Numbered from the stretch's first letter, positions 1-9,002 are shown. The stretch is DNA of 33,683 nt from Leptolinea sp. UBA5203 (GCA_002412765.1 DHVR01000057.1:1-33683), one strand, 5' to 3'. A program made the numbers and translations. The notes: generated from the letters alone by a model not told the origin.

Positions 1-43
1 AAATCAAAATTGTCGAGGGAGAATAGCGGAATTCAATCCCGCC

Positions 44-67
44 GTAGGGGCGTATGGCCATACGCCC
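44..67 (+). repeat. GTAG-type REP element, single palindrome
   Basis: A GTAG tetranucleotide is followed by GG and a palindrome whose arms GGCGTATG and CATACGCC meet at the centre. The same element, with a full closing CCCCTAC, lies inside the RAYT gene at 27674-27701. GTAG followed by a hairpin is the known layout of REP elements processed by RAYT transposases. Confidence 0.75.
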
Positions 68-121
68 AGTGCCTGTATGGAAAACCCCACAGTTTCCGAG
101 CCCGGTCGAGGGATGTCCATT

Positions 122-184
122 GTAGGGGCCAAGCATCCTGTCAAACCTCCACAAAAAACAACAAGCCATCAGGATGCTTTGCCC
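122..184 (+). repeat. GTAG-type REP element, long hairpin
   Basis: GTAGGGGCCAAGCATCCTG is followed about 25 bases later by CAGGATGCTTTGCCC, forming a hairpin stem around AAGCATCCTG/CAGGATGCTT. It is the isolated, diverged relative of the three tandem copies at 1563-1901. It lies downstream of the ArsR gene's 3' end; bases 1-261 hold no convincing gene. Confidence 0.7.
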
Positions 185-261
185 TAACCCGTACTGGCAA
201 ACCCATTCACAAAATACCCCCCAAAAAACTAGGTCGCCCTACCTTTCGTGGTTTTCATGGT

Positions 262-1374
262 CTATTCACCCTTCGTGGTCAATTTCCGGGGCGGTATCTC
301 CAGCAGCCCCCTCAAATCCTCAATCAGCTCCCGCACCTTATCCACGTCCACCCGGTGCTTCACCGACCGGCCGGCACCATACCCACTCACCAGACCCGCC
401 TCGCGCAGCAGCTTCATATGCTCGCTCACTGTCGGCCGCGCCAAACCAAAATAAGCCGCGACCTCCGTAATATCCATATCCGCGTGCCGGATAATCCGCA
501 AAATCCCCAGCCGTGACGGATCACTCAACGCCCGGCTCCTCTCCGCCATCGCCTCCACCTCTTCCTTTACCAGATGATAAAACTCCCCCGGCTCACTCAC
601 ACTCACAATCACCTGGCCGTGCTGCACCACCCAGGAATCATGCAGCCCAAACGGCTCCACCCATAGCACCAGCGAGTACCCCCGCTCCAGCAGTAACCGC
701 CGCAGACCTTCCCGGTAGTGCAGCGCATTCGTTTTCGGCAAAACTTCCAGCAGCCTGCTCAGAGAAATCCTGCCATCCTCGCGGATCACTGACTCAAACC
801 GTGCCCGGTTTTTCCCCATCCCTGCCGCGTGGCTCATTCGCCACGGCAGATACGTATACGTAACAAACGGATCCAGAAACACCCAAAAAGACTCCTGAAT
901 ATAGTCAAAAAGCACATACTTTTCCAACTGAATCGCCGTATTCTCCAGAATCCGTCTCACCTTCGGATCATCCAAATACACCCCCGGCAGCCACGAAGTG
1001 TGCTTCCGTATAGCCGATACCATCATCTCCCCAATAGATTCATGCCAGACCACATCGCTGAACCCCTCCCAATCCAGATAGCTCAACGACTTCAAATACC
1101 GCGAAATCGTAAAATAGTCCTTGTCCAACAAATCCGGTGGAACGAACAAAGAAAACATCTCAAAAATCTTCAAGGAATCGTCTGCTTCAGGCAGCAAATA
1201 AGGAATCAACATCAGCCACGTTTTAGATAACCCCCGATACGTCTGGATCAATTCAGCATTCAAAAACCGACGCTTGCACCCATACGCCATCCCGCCCAGC
1301 GCCACATCCAGCTCCAGCAGCATCAACTCCTTGACCGATACCCGAACCAAATCCTGAGATTCACCCGTCACCAC
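262..1374 (-). CDS. ArsR-family transcriptional regulator with long N-terminal domain
   Basis: A 370-residue protein. Residues about 280-355 form a winged-helix ArsR domain: SRALSDPSRLGILRI, then DITEVAAYFGLARPTVSEHMKLL as the recognition-helix region and GRSVKHRV as the wing. Typical ArsR proteins are about 100 residues, so the first 270 residues are an extra domain that I do not recognise; by inference it senses a ligand or partner. The start is GTG; an adjacent second GTG at 1371 has better spacing from GGGAGG upstream. It is a paralogue of the regulator at 5553-6644, sharing the domain order, a conserved central FxxxLPKTNALHYR-like stretch and a near-identical HTH. No metal-binding CxC motif is seen in the HTH. 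No copy of the CGTAGC operator found at 4205 is visible upstream. Confidence 0.88.
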   Translation of the reverse strand: MVTGESQDLVRVSVKELMLLELDVALGGMAYGCKRRFLNAELIQTYRGLSKTWLMLIPYLLPEADDSLKIFEMFSLFVPPDLLDKDYFTISRYLKSLSYLDWEGFSDVVWHESIGEMMVSAIRKHTSWLPGVYLDDPKVRRILENTAIQLEKYVLFDYIQESFWVFLDPFVTYTYLPWRMSHAAGMGKNRARFESVIREDGRISLSRLLEVLPKTNALHYREGLRRLLLERGYSLVLWVEPFGLHDSWVVQHGQVIVSVSEPGEFYHLVKEEVEAMAERSRALSDPSRLGILRIIRHADMDITEVAAYFGLARPTVSEHMKLLREAGLVSGYGAGRSVKHRVDVDKVRELIEDLRGLLEIPPRKLTTKGE

Positions 1375-1514
1375 CCACCTCCCTGAAACAATACTACTTT
1401 ACCCCATACACCTCAACTTTACATCCCCCGTAAATAACCCTCAATAATCATAACCATTGCCCATCCATTGAGTTTAGCGAGAGTCGCCCTGCCACCAACC
1501 GGACGCACTGGCGT

Positions 1515-1905
1515 ATGCTGGTTCCCGAGCCTGTCGAGGGAGCCTGCCGTAAGCGTTCCATCGTAGGGGCCAAGCATCCTGTCAAACCTCTCAAAAAAAC
1601 AACAAGCCATCAGGATGCTTTGCCCTTCCCCGTACGGATCAACCCATTCGCGATTAATCCACCAAGCCTGTCGAGGGAGCCTGCCGAAAGCGTACCACCG
1701 TAGAGGCCAAGCATCCTGTCAAACCTCTCAAAAAAACAACAAGCCATCAGGATGCTTTGCCCTTCCCCGTACGGATCAACCCATTCGCAGATTAATCCAC
1801 CAAGCCTGTCGAGGGAGCCTGCCGAAAGCGTACCACCGTAGGGGCCAAGCATCCTGTCAAACCTCTCAAAAAAAACAACAAGCCATCAGGATGCTTTGCC
1901 CTAAC
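1515..1905 (+). repeat. Tandem array of GTAG REP units, about 137-bp period
   Basis: Three tandem units carry a REP at 1563-1625, 1700-1762 and 1838-1901 (offsets 137 and 138). Each unit has a spacer reading roughly AAGCCTGTCGAGGGAGCCTG then a hairpin with GTAGGGGCCAAGCATCCTG (GTAGAGGCC in the middle copy) and CAGGATGCTTTGCCC. Reading frames through the array on both strands simply translate the repeats and are not genes. This accounts for most of the gene-free stretch 1375-2043; the rest shows nothing further. Confidence 0.85.
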
Positions 1906-2043
1906 CTGTACTGCCAACCCCATCAATCTTCACCCAACCATCAATATCCCCGCAGTAGCCATCAATCCCCTGTTTAACCTCCCCAACCAACCCGCTTCCC
2001 TGTAAAATGAAGCTTGTAATTTTATTTCCTATCGAGGCACCCG

Positions 2044-4113
2044 ATGAGCATTGCTCCTTCCAACAAACGCGATTTCCTCCCCGCCTTGCTGGTCATCCTG
2101 GCTCTGGCCGGCCTGGCGTTGATCACCTTTGGCGTTTGGGCGCCAAAACTGGGCTTGTATTGGGATGATTGGGCCAAACTTTTGGTCAATCGTCTCTGGG
2201 GGCCGGAAGGCTATTGGGCCTACTACGCCGAGGATCGGCCGCTTTCCGCCTGGACGCACATCCTGATCACCCCCATCCTGGGAGAAAACCCGCTGACCTG
2301 GCAGATCTTTGCTGTGGTAACCCGCTTTCTCAGCGCACTGGGCTTCTGGTGGATGCTGCGCGGCCTGTGGCCTGATGCGCGCCGTCAGGCTGCCATAGCC
2401 TCCATGCTGTTTCTGGTTTATCCGGTCTTCAATCAGCAGGCCATCGCCGTCACCTTTCACCAACAATGGCTGCAATACGCGCTGATCACCTTCAGTTTGG
2501 CATTGATGGTACAGGCCTTTCGCCAACCCCGCCTCCGGATACCCTTCACCATCGCATCCTTATTAACCTCCATCCTTCAGCTCTCGATCACCGAATACTT
2601 TGTCGGCCTGGAACTCATCCGCCTGCCGATATTTTGGATTCTCACCCTGGAACAGGAATCAACCTGGGCGATGCGCGTCAAAAAGACCCTGCTGCGCTGG
2701 CTGCCCTATCTGCTGCTGCTGGGCGCGTTTATCATCTGGCGCCTGTTCTTCATCCAACTCACCGGGGAGGATCCCTACAAGGCCAATTGGCTCTACCGCC
2801 TGACCAGCACCCCCCTGCCGGCCTTGCTGGATCTGGCCAGATGGATCGGCACGGATACCTTATACGTCCTGCTGGCTTGCTGGGGAAAAGTGATTGAGTT
2901 GGACCTGAGCCTCTCCCTGACGAAAAGCACCCTCCTCACCTGGCTGATCGCCCTGGTCACCGGCCTGGGGGTGATGCTAGTGCTTTACCGCCTGCAAAAA
3001 ATCGGCAAACTCGAGCGCAAGCCCTGGATCTGGCAGGCTTTGTTGCTTGGGCTATACGCAGTCCTGGTCGGCTGCCTGCAAGCCTGGGTGACCGAGCGGC
3101 GCATTATCGAGGATTTCCACGCCAACCGTTACGCCATGCCAGCTATGCTGGGTGCTGCGCTGATTTGGACGGCGCTGGTGGAATGGATCAGCCGGTCTAA
3201 ACTACAAAAGGCCGTGCTGATCGGTACCCTGGTTGGCCTGGCGCTGATTTTTCACTGGAACACCGCCCAGGATTTTGCCACCATCTGGCAGAATCAGCTG
3301 GATTTCTACTGGCAATTGTCCTGGCGCGCCCCTGCGCTCAGCCCCAAAACCGCCATCCTGACCGAGGAGGAACTCTTCCCTAATCAGGGCAGCTTTTCCA
3401 CTGCCGCGGCGATTAACCTGATGTACCCCCAGGAAGACACCCGCAGCGAGACGCTGGATTATTGGGTCTACACCATGAATCCGCGATTCAAAAATAATTA
3501 TGCCTACGAACAGCCCTTTGATCTCCCCCTGAAAACCCGCTTCCGCACCCTGGCTTTCAGCGGTAAAACCCCGGACACGATCCTCGTATCCTACAATCCG
3601 CAGCGTGCCGATTGCCTCTGGATTTTAAGCGAAGACGATCTTAACAATCCCCTCCTGCCGGAGCTCACCCGTCAGATGCTGCCCATTTCCAACCTGGAAC
3701 GTATCCACTCAGATTCCACCGATGACGCCTTTCCCCCCACAGATATGATCGGCGCAGAACCAGCACATGGTTTCTGCTATCTCTATCAAAGAGCCGCCTT
3801 AGCCCTGCAGGAGAAGGATACAGCCACGGCCCTGGCCCTGGCGGAGGAAACCTGGCAAACCATGCCCCCTTCCGATGAATCCTTCAAAACGCCGCATGAA
3901 TGGCTGACCTTTATCCGTGCCTACGCCGCCGCAGAGCGCTGGCAAGACGCCGCAGACCTCACCCTGGAGGCCAGCAGCATTCGTCCGGGTGAATATTACC
4001 GCTACCTGTGCGCCGTCTGGGACCAGTTGGAAGAAACCCCATCCACCTCCCCAGATAAACCCCCTGCCCTCGCCGCGGTCCGGGACCAACTCACCTGCGC
4101 AGCCTTTCCCTGA
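2044..4113 (+). CDS. Polytopic membrane protein, GT-C glycosyltransferase-like
   Basis: A 689-residue protein with about ten or more hydrophobic segments between residue 12 and about 415, followed by a soluble C-terminal part. After the first membrane segment comes YWDDWAKL (about residue 39), then EDRPLSAW (about residue 63). Acidic residues in the first extracytoplasmic loop, followed by a basic-proline motif, are typical of the GT-C fold, in which lipid-linked sugars are transferred at the membrane. The last 100 residues look helical and TPR-like (AAERWQDAADLTLEASSIRPGEYY). Start: ATG with GAGG about 8 bases upstream. It is a single gene, closed by a strong terminator. Specific donor and acceptor cannot be read; it could instead be a non-enzymatic relative. 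Confidence 0.75.
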   Translation: MSIAPSNKRDFLPALLVILALAGLALITFGVWAPKLGLYWDDWAKLLVNRLWGPEGYWAYYAEDRPLSAWTHILITPILGENPLTWQIFAVVTRFLSALGFWWMLRGLWPDARRQAAIASMLFLVYPVFNQQAIAVTFHQQWLQYALITFSLALMVQAFRQPRLRIPFTIASLLTSILQLSITEYFVGLELIRLPIFWILTLEQESTWAMRVKKTLLRWLPYLLLLGAFIIWRLFFIQLTGEDPYKANWLYRLTSTPLPALLDLARWIGTDTLYVLLACWGKVIELDLSLSLTKSTLLTWLIALVTGLGVMLVLYRLQKIGKLERKPWIWQALLLGLYAVLVGCLQAWVTERRIIEDFHANRYAMPAMLGAALIWTALVEWISRSKLQKAVLIGTLVGLALIFHWNTAQDFATIWQNQLDFYWQLSWRAPALSPKTAILTEEELFPNQGSFSTAAAINLMYPQEDTRSETLDYWVYTMNPRFKNNYAYEQPFDLPLKTRFRTLAFSGKTPDTILVSYNPQRADCLWILSEDDLNNPLLPELTRQMLPISNLERIHSDSTDDAFPPTDMIGAEPAHGFCYLYQRAALALQEKDTATALALAEETWQTMPPSDESFKTPHEWLTFIRAYAAAERWQDAADLTLEASSIRPGEYYRYLCAVWDQLEETPSTSPDKPPALAAVRDQLTCAAFP

Positions 4114-4148
4114 CCCTACATTTCTTATAAACCAACATCTCAATCCAA

Positions 4149-4180
4149 AAACCACCAAAATAACCCTTTGGTGGTTTTTT
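4149..4180 (+). terminator. Rho-independent terminator
   Basis: Perfect 11-bp stem AAACCACCAAA / TTTGGTGGTTT with a 7-base loop, running into TTTTTT. It lies 35 bases after the membrane-protein stop codon and insulates it from the MFS operon. Confidence 0.9.
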
Positions 4181-4204
4181 AATCCTTATTAACCCTTGCC
4201 AAAA

Positions 4205-4248
4205 CGTAGCTATTAAGCTACGATATATCGTAGTTGTTTGGCTACGAT
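4205..4248 (+). promoter_or_regulatory. Multi-half-site operator upstream of the MFS-ArsR operon
   Basis: Four CGTAG half-sites alternate in orientation: CGTAGC at 4205, GCTACG at 4217, CGTAG at 4229, GCTACG at 4241. They build an inverted repeat CGTAGCT-4-AGCTACG (4205-4222), a perfect 16-bp palindrome CTACGATATATCGTAG (4218-4233) and ATCGTAG-8-CTACGAT (4227-4248). The block ends one base before AGGAG, the ribosome-binding site of the MFS gene. Binding by the ArsR protein encoded in the operon is an inference, consistent with the autoregulation usual in that family. Confidence 0.8.
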
Positions 4249-4263
4249 TAGGAGCAAGAACAG

Positions 4264-5556
4264 ATGGAATCAATTAAGGTATTGAAGAAAAAAGAAATCC
4301 TGATTTTGGGATTTTCCAGTATTGTAAGCGGGCTGGGGAATTGGATTACCATGATGGCCATCCTCTCCCTGTTGATTTTTAAGGGGGACGGCGGAGTGTT
4401 GGAATCCAGCGGGATTTTTATGGCGGGGTTATTGCCGATTATGCTGGGGGCGCCTTTGGCGGGGAAACTGGCGGATAAGTACAACCGCAAGCACTTGATG
4501 ATGATCAGTGAGATGGGGGCGGGGGTTACCATTGCGATTATCATCTTCACGGAGAATATTTGGCTGATTTATTTGGCGATGGCCTTACAGGCGCTGTTTA
4601 TTGCGCTGATGAACCCGGCACGGCAATCGGCGCTGCCGCAGTTGGTGGGGAACCCGGCCGAGTTGGAGAAGGTGAATGCGTTCTTCCAGCAGTTGAACAG
4701 TATTTTGAAGATTGTGGCGCCGGTTTTTGCCGGCTTTCTTCTGACGATCATGACTGCGCACCAAGCGATTATTGTGGACATCATCAGCTTTATGCTCTCA
4801 GTGGTGATTTTATCGCGGCTGCCGAATTTGATGCCGGCCGGGTCGGGCAGTACGGGGGGAGCTGAAGCTGAAACCACGGCGGCGGGGGTAAAAGGGATGG
4901 ATAAGGAACCGCTGCAGGTATTGCTGCACTCCCTGCCGCTGCGGCTGCTGTTTTTGTCGTCATTTTTTACCGTGCTGATTATTGTCAGTTTTGATATTTT
5001 GGGATCGGTGTATATCCGGGATGTACTGCACGGGGATGAATCGTTTTTGGGGCTGATTATTGGGATTTTGGGGTTCGGCTCGTTTCTGGTCTCGCTGTTG
5101 GTGGTGCTGCGCAAGGGCAAGACGCGTCACTGGCAGGACTTGGCTTTGGGGAATTTTCTGCTGGCGATTCTACCGCTGTGCATGACGTTGGGATATTTCG
5201 TCCAGGATCCGTTTTGGGTGAAGGTGCTGATTTTATCGGGCGGATTTTTAGGCGGTTTGGGGAACGGTTTTTTGATCATCCAGATCAGCACGATTTTGCA
5301 GATCACCTCGCCAAGCCATATGCTGGGGCGCCTGTCCGGTTATCTGGAGTTCACCATGATCGGCGGACAATTGTTTTCGGTGATCCTGCTGCCGATCCTG
5401 GTACCGGGGATCATCCCGCCTTACCTGTATTTCCTTGGGGCGACCGCTGCGCTGTGGGTGATGTCGCTCGCGCTGCGAGTTGAGAGTAAAAAGCTGGTCG
5501 AGACGCCGCCAGTGCTTAAGAGCGCTGATCAACCCCAAATTGAAGGTGCAGGATGA
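4264..5556 (+). CDS. MFS transporter, DHA3-type efflux permease
   Basis: A 430-residue, roughly 12-helix major facilitator protein. The N-terminal SSIVSGLGNWITMMAI helix and the loop 2-3 motif LAGKLADKYNRKHLMM (motif A with the D-R/K-x-x-R/K core) place it in the drug-efflux MFS group that includes MefA- and EntS-like proteins. AGGAG lies 9 bases before the ATG. The gene overlaps the following ArsR regulator by ATGA, so the two are translationally coupled and probably share the operator at 4205-4248. By inference the regulator releases the operator when an exported compound is present. The substrate cannot be told from the sequence. Confidence 0.92.
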   Translation: MESIKVLKKKEILILGFSSIVSGLGNWITMMAILSLLIFKGDGGVLESSGIFMAGLLPIMLGAPLAGKLADKYNRKHLMMISEMGAGVTIAIIIFTENIWLIYLAMALQALFIALMNPARQSALPQLVGNPAELEKVNAFFQQLNSILKIVAPVFAGFLLTIMTAHQAIIVDIISFMLSVVILSRLPNLMPAGSGSTGGAEAETTAAGVKGMDKEPLQVLLHSLPLRLLFLSSFFTVLIIVSFDILGSVYIRDVLHGDESFLGLIIGILGFGSFLVSLLVVLRKGKTRHWQDLALGNFLLAILPLCMTLGYFVQDPFWVKVLILSGGFLGGLGNGFLIIQISTILQITSPSHMLGRLSGYLEFTMIGGQLFSVILLPILVPGIIPPYLYFLGATAALWVMSLALRVESKKLVETPPVLKSADQPQIEGAG

Positions 5557-6644
5557 ACCCAAAGGGTGATGATTTGATCGACGTGGAATTCAGGGAGATG
5601 ATCCTGCTGGAGCTGGATTATGCGATCAGCGCGTTCAGTTTTGAGCGCAAACGGCGTTACCTGAACGAGGAACAGATTGAGATTTATCGGCAGATCCCCA
5701 AAAGCTGGTTCCAGATGGGCCAGGAATTTTTACCGGCCACGGATGATTTCTTGATGCTGTTTGAGATGCTGTCGCTGGCCTGTCCACAGGAGCTGCTGGA
5801 TAAGGAGTATCGCATTCTTTCGGGGTATCTGAGGGAGCTGAAGCCGGCGGACTGGGATGAGATGTGCCGCTCGGTGGGGGTGGAGACGATATCCGATTAT
5901 CTGTTGGCGGTGATGCAGGAAAATACAAAGGATGTGCATGATTTCTTTTTGGGGATTCCGTGGCTGAGGCAGGTGATGGTAAGCACGGCCAGGCAGATCG
6001 AAGCGCTGTATGGGGACCCTAAAAAGCTGGAGGCGTTCTGGCATTGGCTGGATGGCTTTGTGGTTCCGTTTTATCTGCCCTGGCGCGCCAGGAAAGCGGA
6101 TGGCATGGCGGAACATCGGGCGCGCCTGGCATCACTTGCGCAGGAGGATGGACGCTTTTCGCTATCTGCCCTGCTGGAGCATCTGCCGAAGACGAATGCG
6201 CTGCATTATCGCTCGATCCTGCAGCCGCTGGTGCGTTCGGGGGCGGTTCCGCTGGTGCTGTGGCTGGAGCCGTTTGGGTTGTTTGATTCGTGGGCGATGC
6301 TGAACGGGCAGATTGTGGTTAGTTTTTCGGATCCGAGTGCGTTGTTCAGGTCTGCAAAGGTAGAGATTGAGGAACTTGCGCAAAAAAGTAGAGCGTTGAG
6401 TGATCCGACACGGCTGGGGATTTTGCGGATTATCCGGCATGCAGATATGGATATCACCGAGATCGCGGATTATTTTGGGATATCACGGCCGACGGTGAGT
6501 GTGCATATCAAGAAGCTGCGCGAGGCAGGGCTGGTGTGTTCGTTTGATGATGGGCGGTCGGTGCGGCATCGGGTGAAGGCAGAAGCGGTGCAGGCGTTGT
6601 TTGAGGAGCTGCAGGGGCTGCTGGAATTACCCTCGGGGAATTGA
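5553..6644 (+). CDS. ArsR-family regulator with long N-terminal domain (MFS-linked)
   Basis: A 363-residue protein with the same architecture as the regulator at 262-1374. An unrecognised N-terminal domain of about 275 residues precedes a C-terminal winged helix (from about residue 279: SRALSDPTRLGILRI, DITEIADYFGISRPTVSVHIKKL, GRSVRHRV). Shared N-terminal features include EMILLELDYAISAF near residue 15, an RRYLNEEQIEIYR stretch and HLPKTNALHYR before the HTH. It is coupled by ATGA to the MFS exporter. Likely role: ligand-responsive repressor of its own operon. The large N-terminal domain is far beyond ordinary ArsR proteins and may bind the exporter's substrate. Confidence 0.88.
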   Translation: MNPKGDDLIDVEFREMILLELDYAISAFSFERKRRYLNEEQIEIYRQIPKSWFQMGQEFLPATDDFLMLFEMLSLACPQELLDKEYRILSGYLRELKPADWDEMCRSVGVETISDYLLAVMQENTKDVHDFFLGIPWLRQVMVSTARQIEALYGDPKKLEAFWHWLDGFVVPFYLPWRARKADGMAEHRARLASLAQEDGRFSLSALLEHLPKTNALHYRSILQPLVRSGAVPLVLWLEPFGLFDSWAMLNGQIVVSFSDPSALFRSAKVEIEELAQKSRALSDPTRLGILRIIRHADMDITEIADYFGISRPTVSVHIKKLREAGLVCSFDDGRSVRHRVKAEAVQALFEELQGLLELPSGN

Positions 6645-6738
6645 CCACTAACCCACGAAAAAGGATTATTTAAGGCTGTTTTGAATGTGCAATGCTATTC
6701 TCAAAATGGTAACAATCTAAAAATGCCTTCAATAATCA

Positions 6739-6767
6739 GGTACCGGCTATTTTACCGGTATCTTTTT
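6739..6767 (+). terminator. Rho-independent terminator after the MFS-ArsR operon
   Basis: Stem GGTACCGG / CCGGTATC (8 bp, one G-U pair) with an 8-base loop, followed by TTTTT. It lies about 95 bases past the ArsR stop codon. Confidence 0.7.
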
Positions 6768-6798
6768 ATTAATTAATTCATCGAATCTGAAAATGATA

Positions 6799-7113
6799 TT
6801 ACAATGCCGGCAATAGCAACTCAAACTCTACTTTCAGCGCCTGTGCAAGGCTGGACAACACCCCCACGGACCCTTTCCTTTTGCCCCCTTCCAACTGTGA
6901 CAAATACGGCACGCTGATCCCAGCCAATTTGGCTGTCTCCTGCTGGGACAGGCCGCGGTATTCCCGCCAGACTTTGAGCGCGTTCTCACCGTCCAGAATG
7001 GCATAGACTACTTCCGCTGGAATGAGTTCTTCAGTGCCGTTTTCTACACTAGGTTTAATACGGTCATAGTCCTGGAAATATTCGAGAATTTTATCATCTG
7101 TGCAAACTTTCAA
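6799..7113 (-). CDS. Xre-type HTH protein, antitoxin-like
   Basis: About 104 residues. An N-terminal half ends in EELIPAEVVYAILDGENALKVWREYR, followed by a helix-turn-helix, GLSQQETAKLAGISVPYLSQLEGGKRKGSVGVLSSLAQAL. This arrangement (IPAEVV...KVWREYRGLSQ) is typical of HTH antitoxins paired with RelE/HigB-like toxins, but no toxin gene is visible on either side. The start is uncertain: only TTG at 7113 is available, yet the open frame continues upstream to a stop at 7186 with plausible coding sequence (YANIKYINDIVDQLKV) and no NTG codon. The 5' end may therefore be lost, or an ATT may be used. It converges with the ArsR operon. Confidence 0.72.
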   Translation of the reverse strand: MKVCTDDKILEYFQDYDRIKPSVENGTEELIPAEVVYAILDGENALKVWREYRGLSQQETAKLAGISVPYLSQLEGGKRKGSVGVLSSLAQALKVEFELLLPAL

Positions 7114-7214
7114 TTGGTCAACAATATCATTTATGTATTTAATGTTTGCATATTCTTCAACACCATATAAAATATTATAAGAAATCTAACCCAATATTAT
7201 CGTTTATTGGAAAA

Positions 7215-7931
7215 ATGACAATGATAATGAATCTAACCGACGATACTCGTGTTTGGCGATATATGAGTTTTTCAAAGCTTGTTTGGATGCTCCAGAATAA
7301 GCGACTATGGCTATCAAACGCCAATCTGCTTGGTGACAAATGGGAGCTGATGCCGCTAGGACAACAGCTAAACTCGCACATTAATAAACGTCCCTCGTCT
7401 CAGTCAGCAGAAGATGCTACTTTTGAACTTGCAGAAAAGGTGAAATTACTACGTAAAAACACTTATATAAATTGTTGGACTGCCTCTGAGCACGAGTCGC
7501 ACGCATTATGGAAGATTTTCTGTCCATCGTCTGAAGGCGTCGCAATTCAGACCACTCTTGGTAGGTTAAAAAAGTCAATAGGATTGCCTATTGTACCAGT
7601 TAGTTACAGTTCTCATGATGCGGTAGAACCATCACCTGATCCGATAAATTTGGTTTTGCAGAAACGACCAATGTTCGAATATGAGCAAGAAGTAAGAATA
7701 GTTCTGGTGCACGACTACTCTGATTCACAACAATCAAATAGGCAAACTATCGGTGTCGAGATAGACTGGGATCCAGAGATTCATTTGGAAATGATCTGGG
7801 TTCATCCCGAGGCAGATTTTTGGTTCATGGATGCAGTGTCGAAATTAGTTACATTAATGGCACCGAAATTATCACATGGTAGTACTCCACTAGTTGCGTG
7901 GTCCAAGATGAACGCAGGGCTTCCCTTTTAA
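7215..7931 (+). CDS. DUF2971-like protein
   Basis: About 238 residues from the ATG at 7215; the frame is open from 7146, but the family's first conserved block WRYMSFSKLVWMLQNKRLWL begins just after 7215. The hallmark continues as LSNANLLGDKWE, then INCWTASEHESHALWKIFC, and PMFEYEQEVRIVL towards the C-terminus. These match the pattern I know for DUF2971 proteins, whose biochemical role is not established and which often sit in variable, defence-rich loci. No membrane segments are seen. It is the first plus-strand gene of an AT-rich island and differs sharply from its GC-rich flanks, suggesting acquisition by transfer. Three closely spaced ATGs (7215, 7221, 7227) are all possible starts. Confidence 0.75.
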   Translation: MTMIMNLTDDTRVWRYMSFSKLVWMLQNKRLWLSNANLLGDKWELMPLGQQLNSHINKRPSSQSAEDATFELAEKVKLLRKNTYINCWTASEHESHALWKIFCPSSEGVAIQTTLGRLKKSIGLPIVPVSYSSHDAVEPSPDPINLVLQKRPMFEYEQEVRIVLVHDYSDSQQSNRQTIGVEIDWDPEIHLEMIWVHPEADFWFMDAVSKLVTLMAPKLSHGSTPLVAWSKMNAGLPF

Positions 7932-8078
7932 TGGAAGTCGCCGCCGAACACGAAATGTATCTGACTTATGGGGCGCATTTATATTTTTTTTATTCACTTG
8001 AGCATTTTCAATGCCCACCGCACTTGCCAAAAATGAAAAACGTTTTTCTGTTCAATATCTTGCAATTGGGAAATTAAA

Positions 8079-9002
8079 ATGATTCCAGATCCAAATTGGT
8101 TGCTCTCAACTATTGTTCAATCTACCGCTGCATTTGTTGCAATAGTCGCAGGGTTTGTCATTAGTAGGCTGTTAGCCATATCTGCGGAAAGAAGTAGTCT
8201 CCAAGCAAAAGTAAGGGATACAAATCTTCAACTAAGTATTAAGGAACATAATCTTGATTTTTTAGAAAATCAGCTTTTGGAGTGGGACGCAAAAGATTTT
8301 CTAGAAGACCCTGATGTAGTAGATATGTTAATAGAATCAAGGGGTCAAATTTCCCTTGCTGAAGCAATAAAGCAAACAACAGGTCACAATCGAAATGAAG
8401 ATGAATTACGCGCCTATTGGGATGAAGCGGTTATTGTTACAGAAAATGCTTTAAAATTTGTGGAAGATCACTTTTTTGAATTAGGAAAAAGCAATAATAT
8501 TGATGTATTCCTGAAAAATCACGGGGCAAATATTTCATCATATCGAATGAAAATATATACTAGTGTTTTTGATAGTCTATCAAACGCATACAATAAACAG
8601 CAAAATCCTTATGGTTTTACGTCTATTATGCAATCAAATATTTCATCTAGTATTAGCAGCATAGATGAAAATAATAGATACTGTGCTCTTGAAAAAGACA
8701 TAGAAACAATCAGGCGAGATAAAAATGCACTTGAAACACTACTTTTCGATTTTGAAGTCCAATTGAGGCAACTTGGTCAGCCTCAGAGTGTACAGGTGGG
8801 AATTTATTTTTTAGCTTACTTCTCCCTAGTTGGAATTGTCATTCCTGTATTTTTTCTACCGTTACCTCCTGAACGATTTTCATCAACTCATAAGTGGAGT
8901 TTCTTTCTTTTATTTATTAGTGGGCTTGTATTCTTTTTTATATATTTATACAAATTAGTTCAACAACTTGGGGAAAGATCGAATGGCAACAGACCAGACT
9001 AA
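8079..9002 (+). CDS. Membrane protein with cytosolic coiled-coil, unknown function
   Basis: A 307-residue protein not recognised as a named family. An N-terminal membrane helix (about residues 9-31, IVQSTAAFVAIVAGFVISRLL) is followed by a charged, helix-rich central region with coiled-coil character (residues about 35-245). Two C-terminal membrane helices follow (about residues 248-268 and 275-295). Ribosome binding: GGGA about 8 bases before the ATG. It precedes the gene at 9132 on the same strand with no terminator between, so the two may be co-transcribed. An AT-rich gene within the island. A membrane anchor plus coiled-coil sensor layout is compatible with a defence effector, but nothing in the sequence proves this. 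Confidence 0.65.
   Translation: MIPDPNWLLSTIVQSTAAFVAIVAGFVISRLLAISAERSSLQAKVRDTNLQLSIKEHNLDFLENQLLEWDAKDFLEDPDVVDMLIESRGQISLAEAIKQTTGHNRNEDELRAYWDEAVIVTENALKFVEDHFFELGKSNNIDVFLKNHGANISSYRMKIYTSVFDSLSNAYNKQQNPYGFTSIMQSNISSSISSIDENNRYCALEKDIETIRRDKNALETLLFDFEVQLRQLGQPQSVQVGIYFLAYFSLVGIVIPVFFLPLPPERFSSTHKWSFFLLFISGLVFFFIYLYKLVQQLGERSNGNRPD

Noticed and set aside
10..863. Overlapping plus-strand open frames of 68-168 codons
   Set aside because: They are antisense shadows of the ArsR gene at 262-1374 and have low-complexity proline/histidine-rich translations.
1419..1977. Open frames of 62-120 codons in both orientations
   Set aside because: They translate the tandem REP repeats; the encoded peptides repeat themselves at the 137-bp period.
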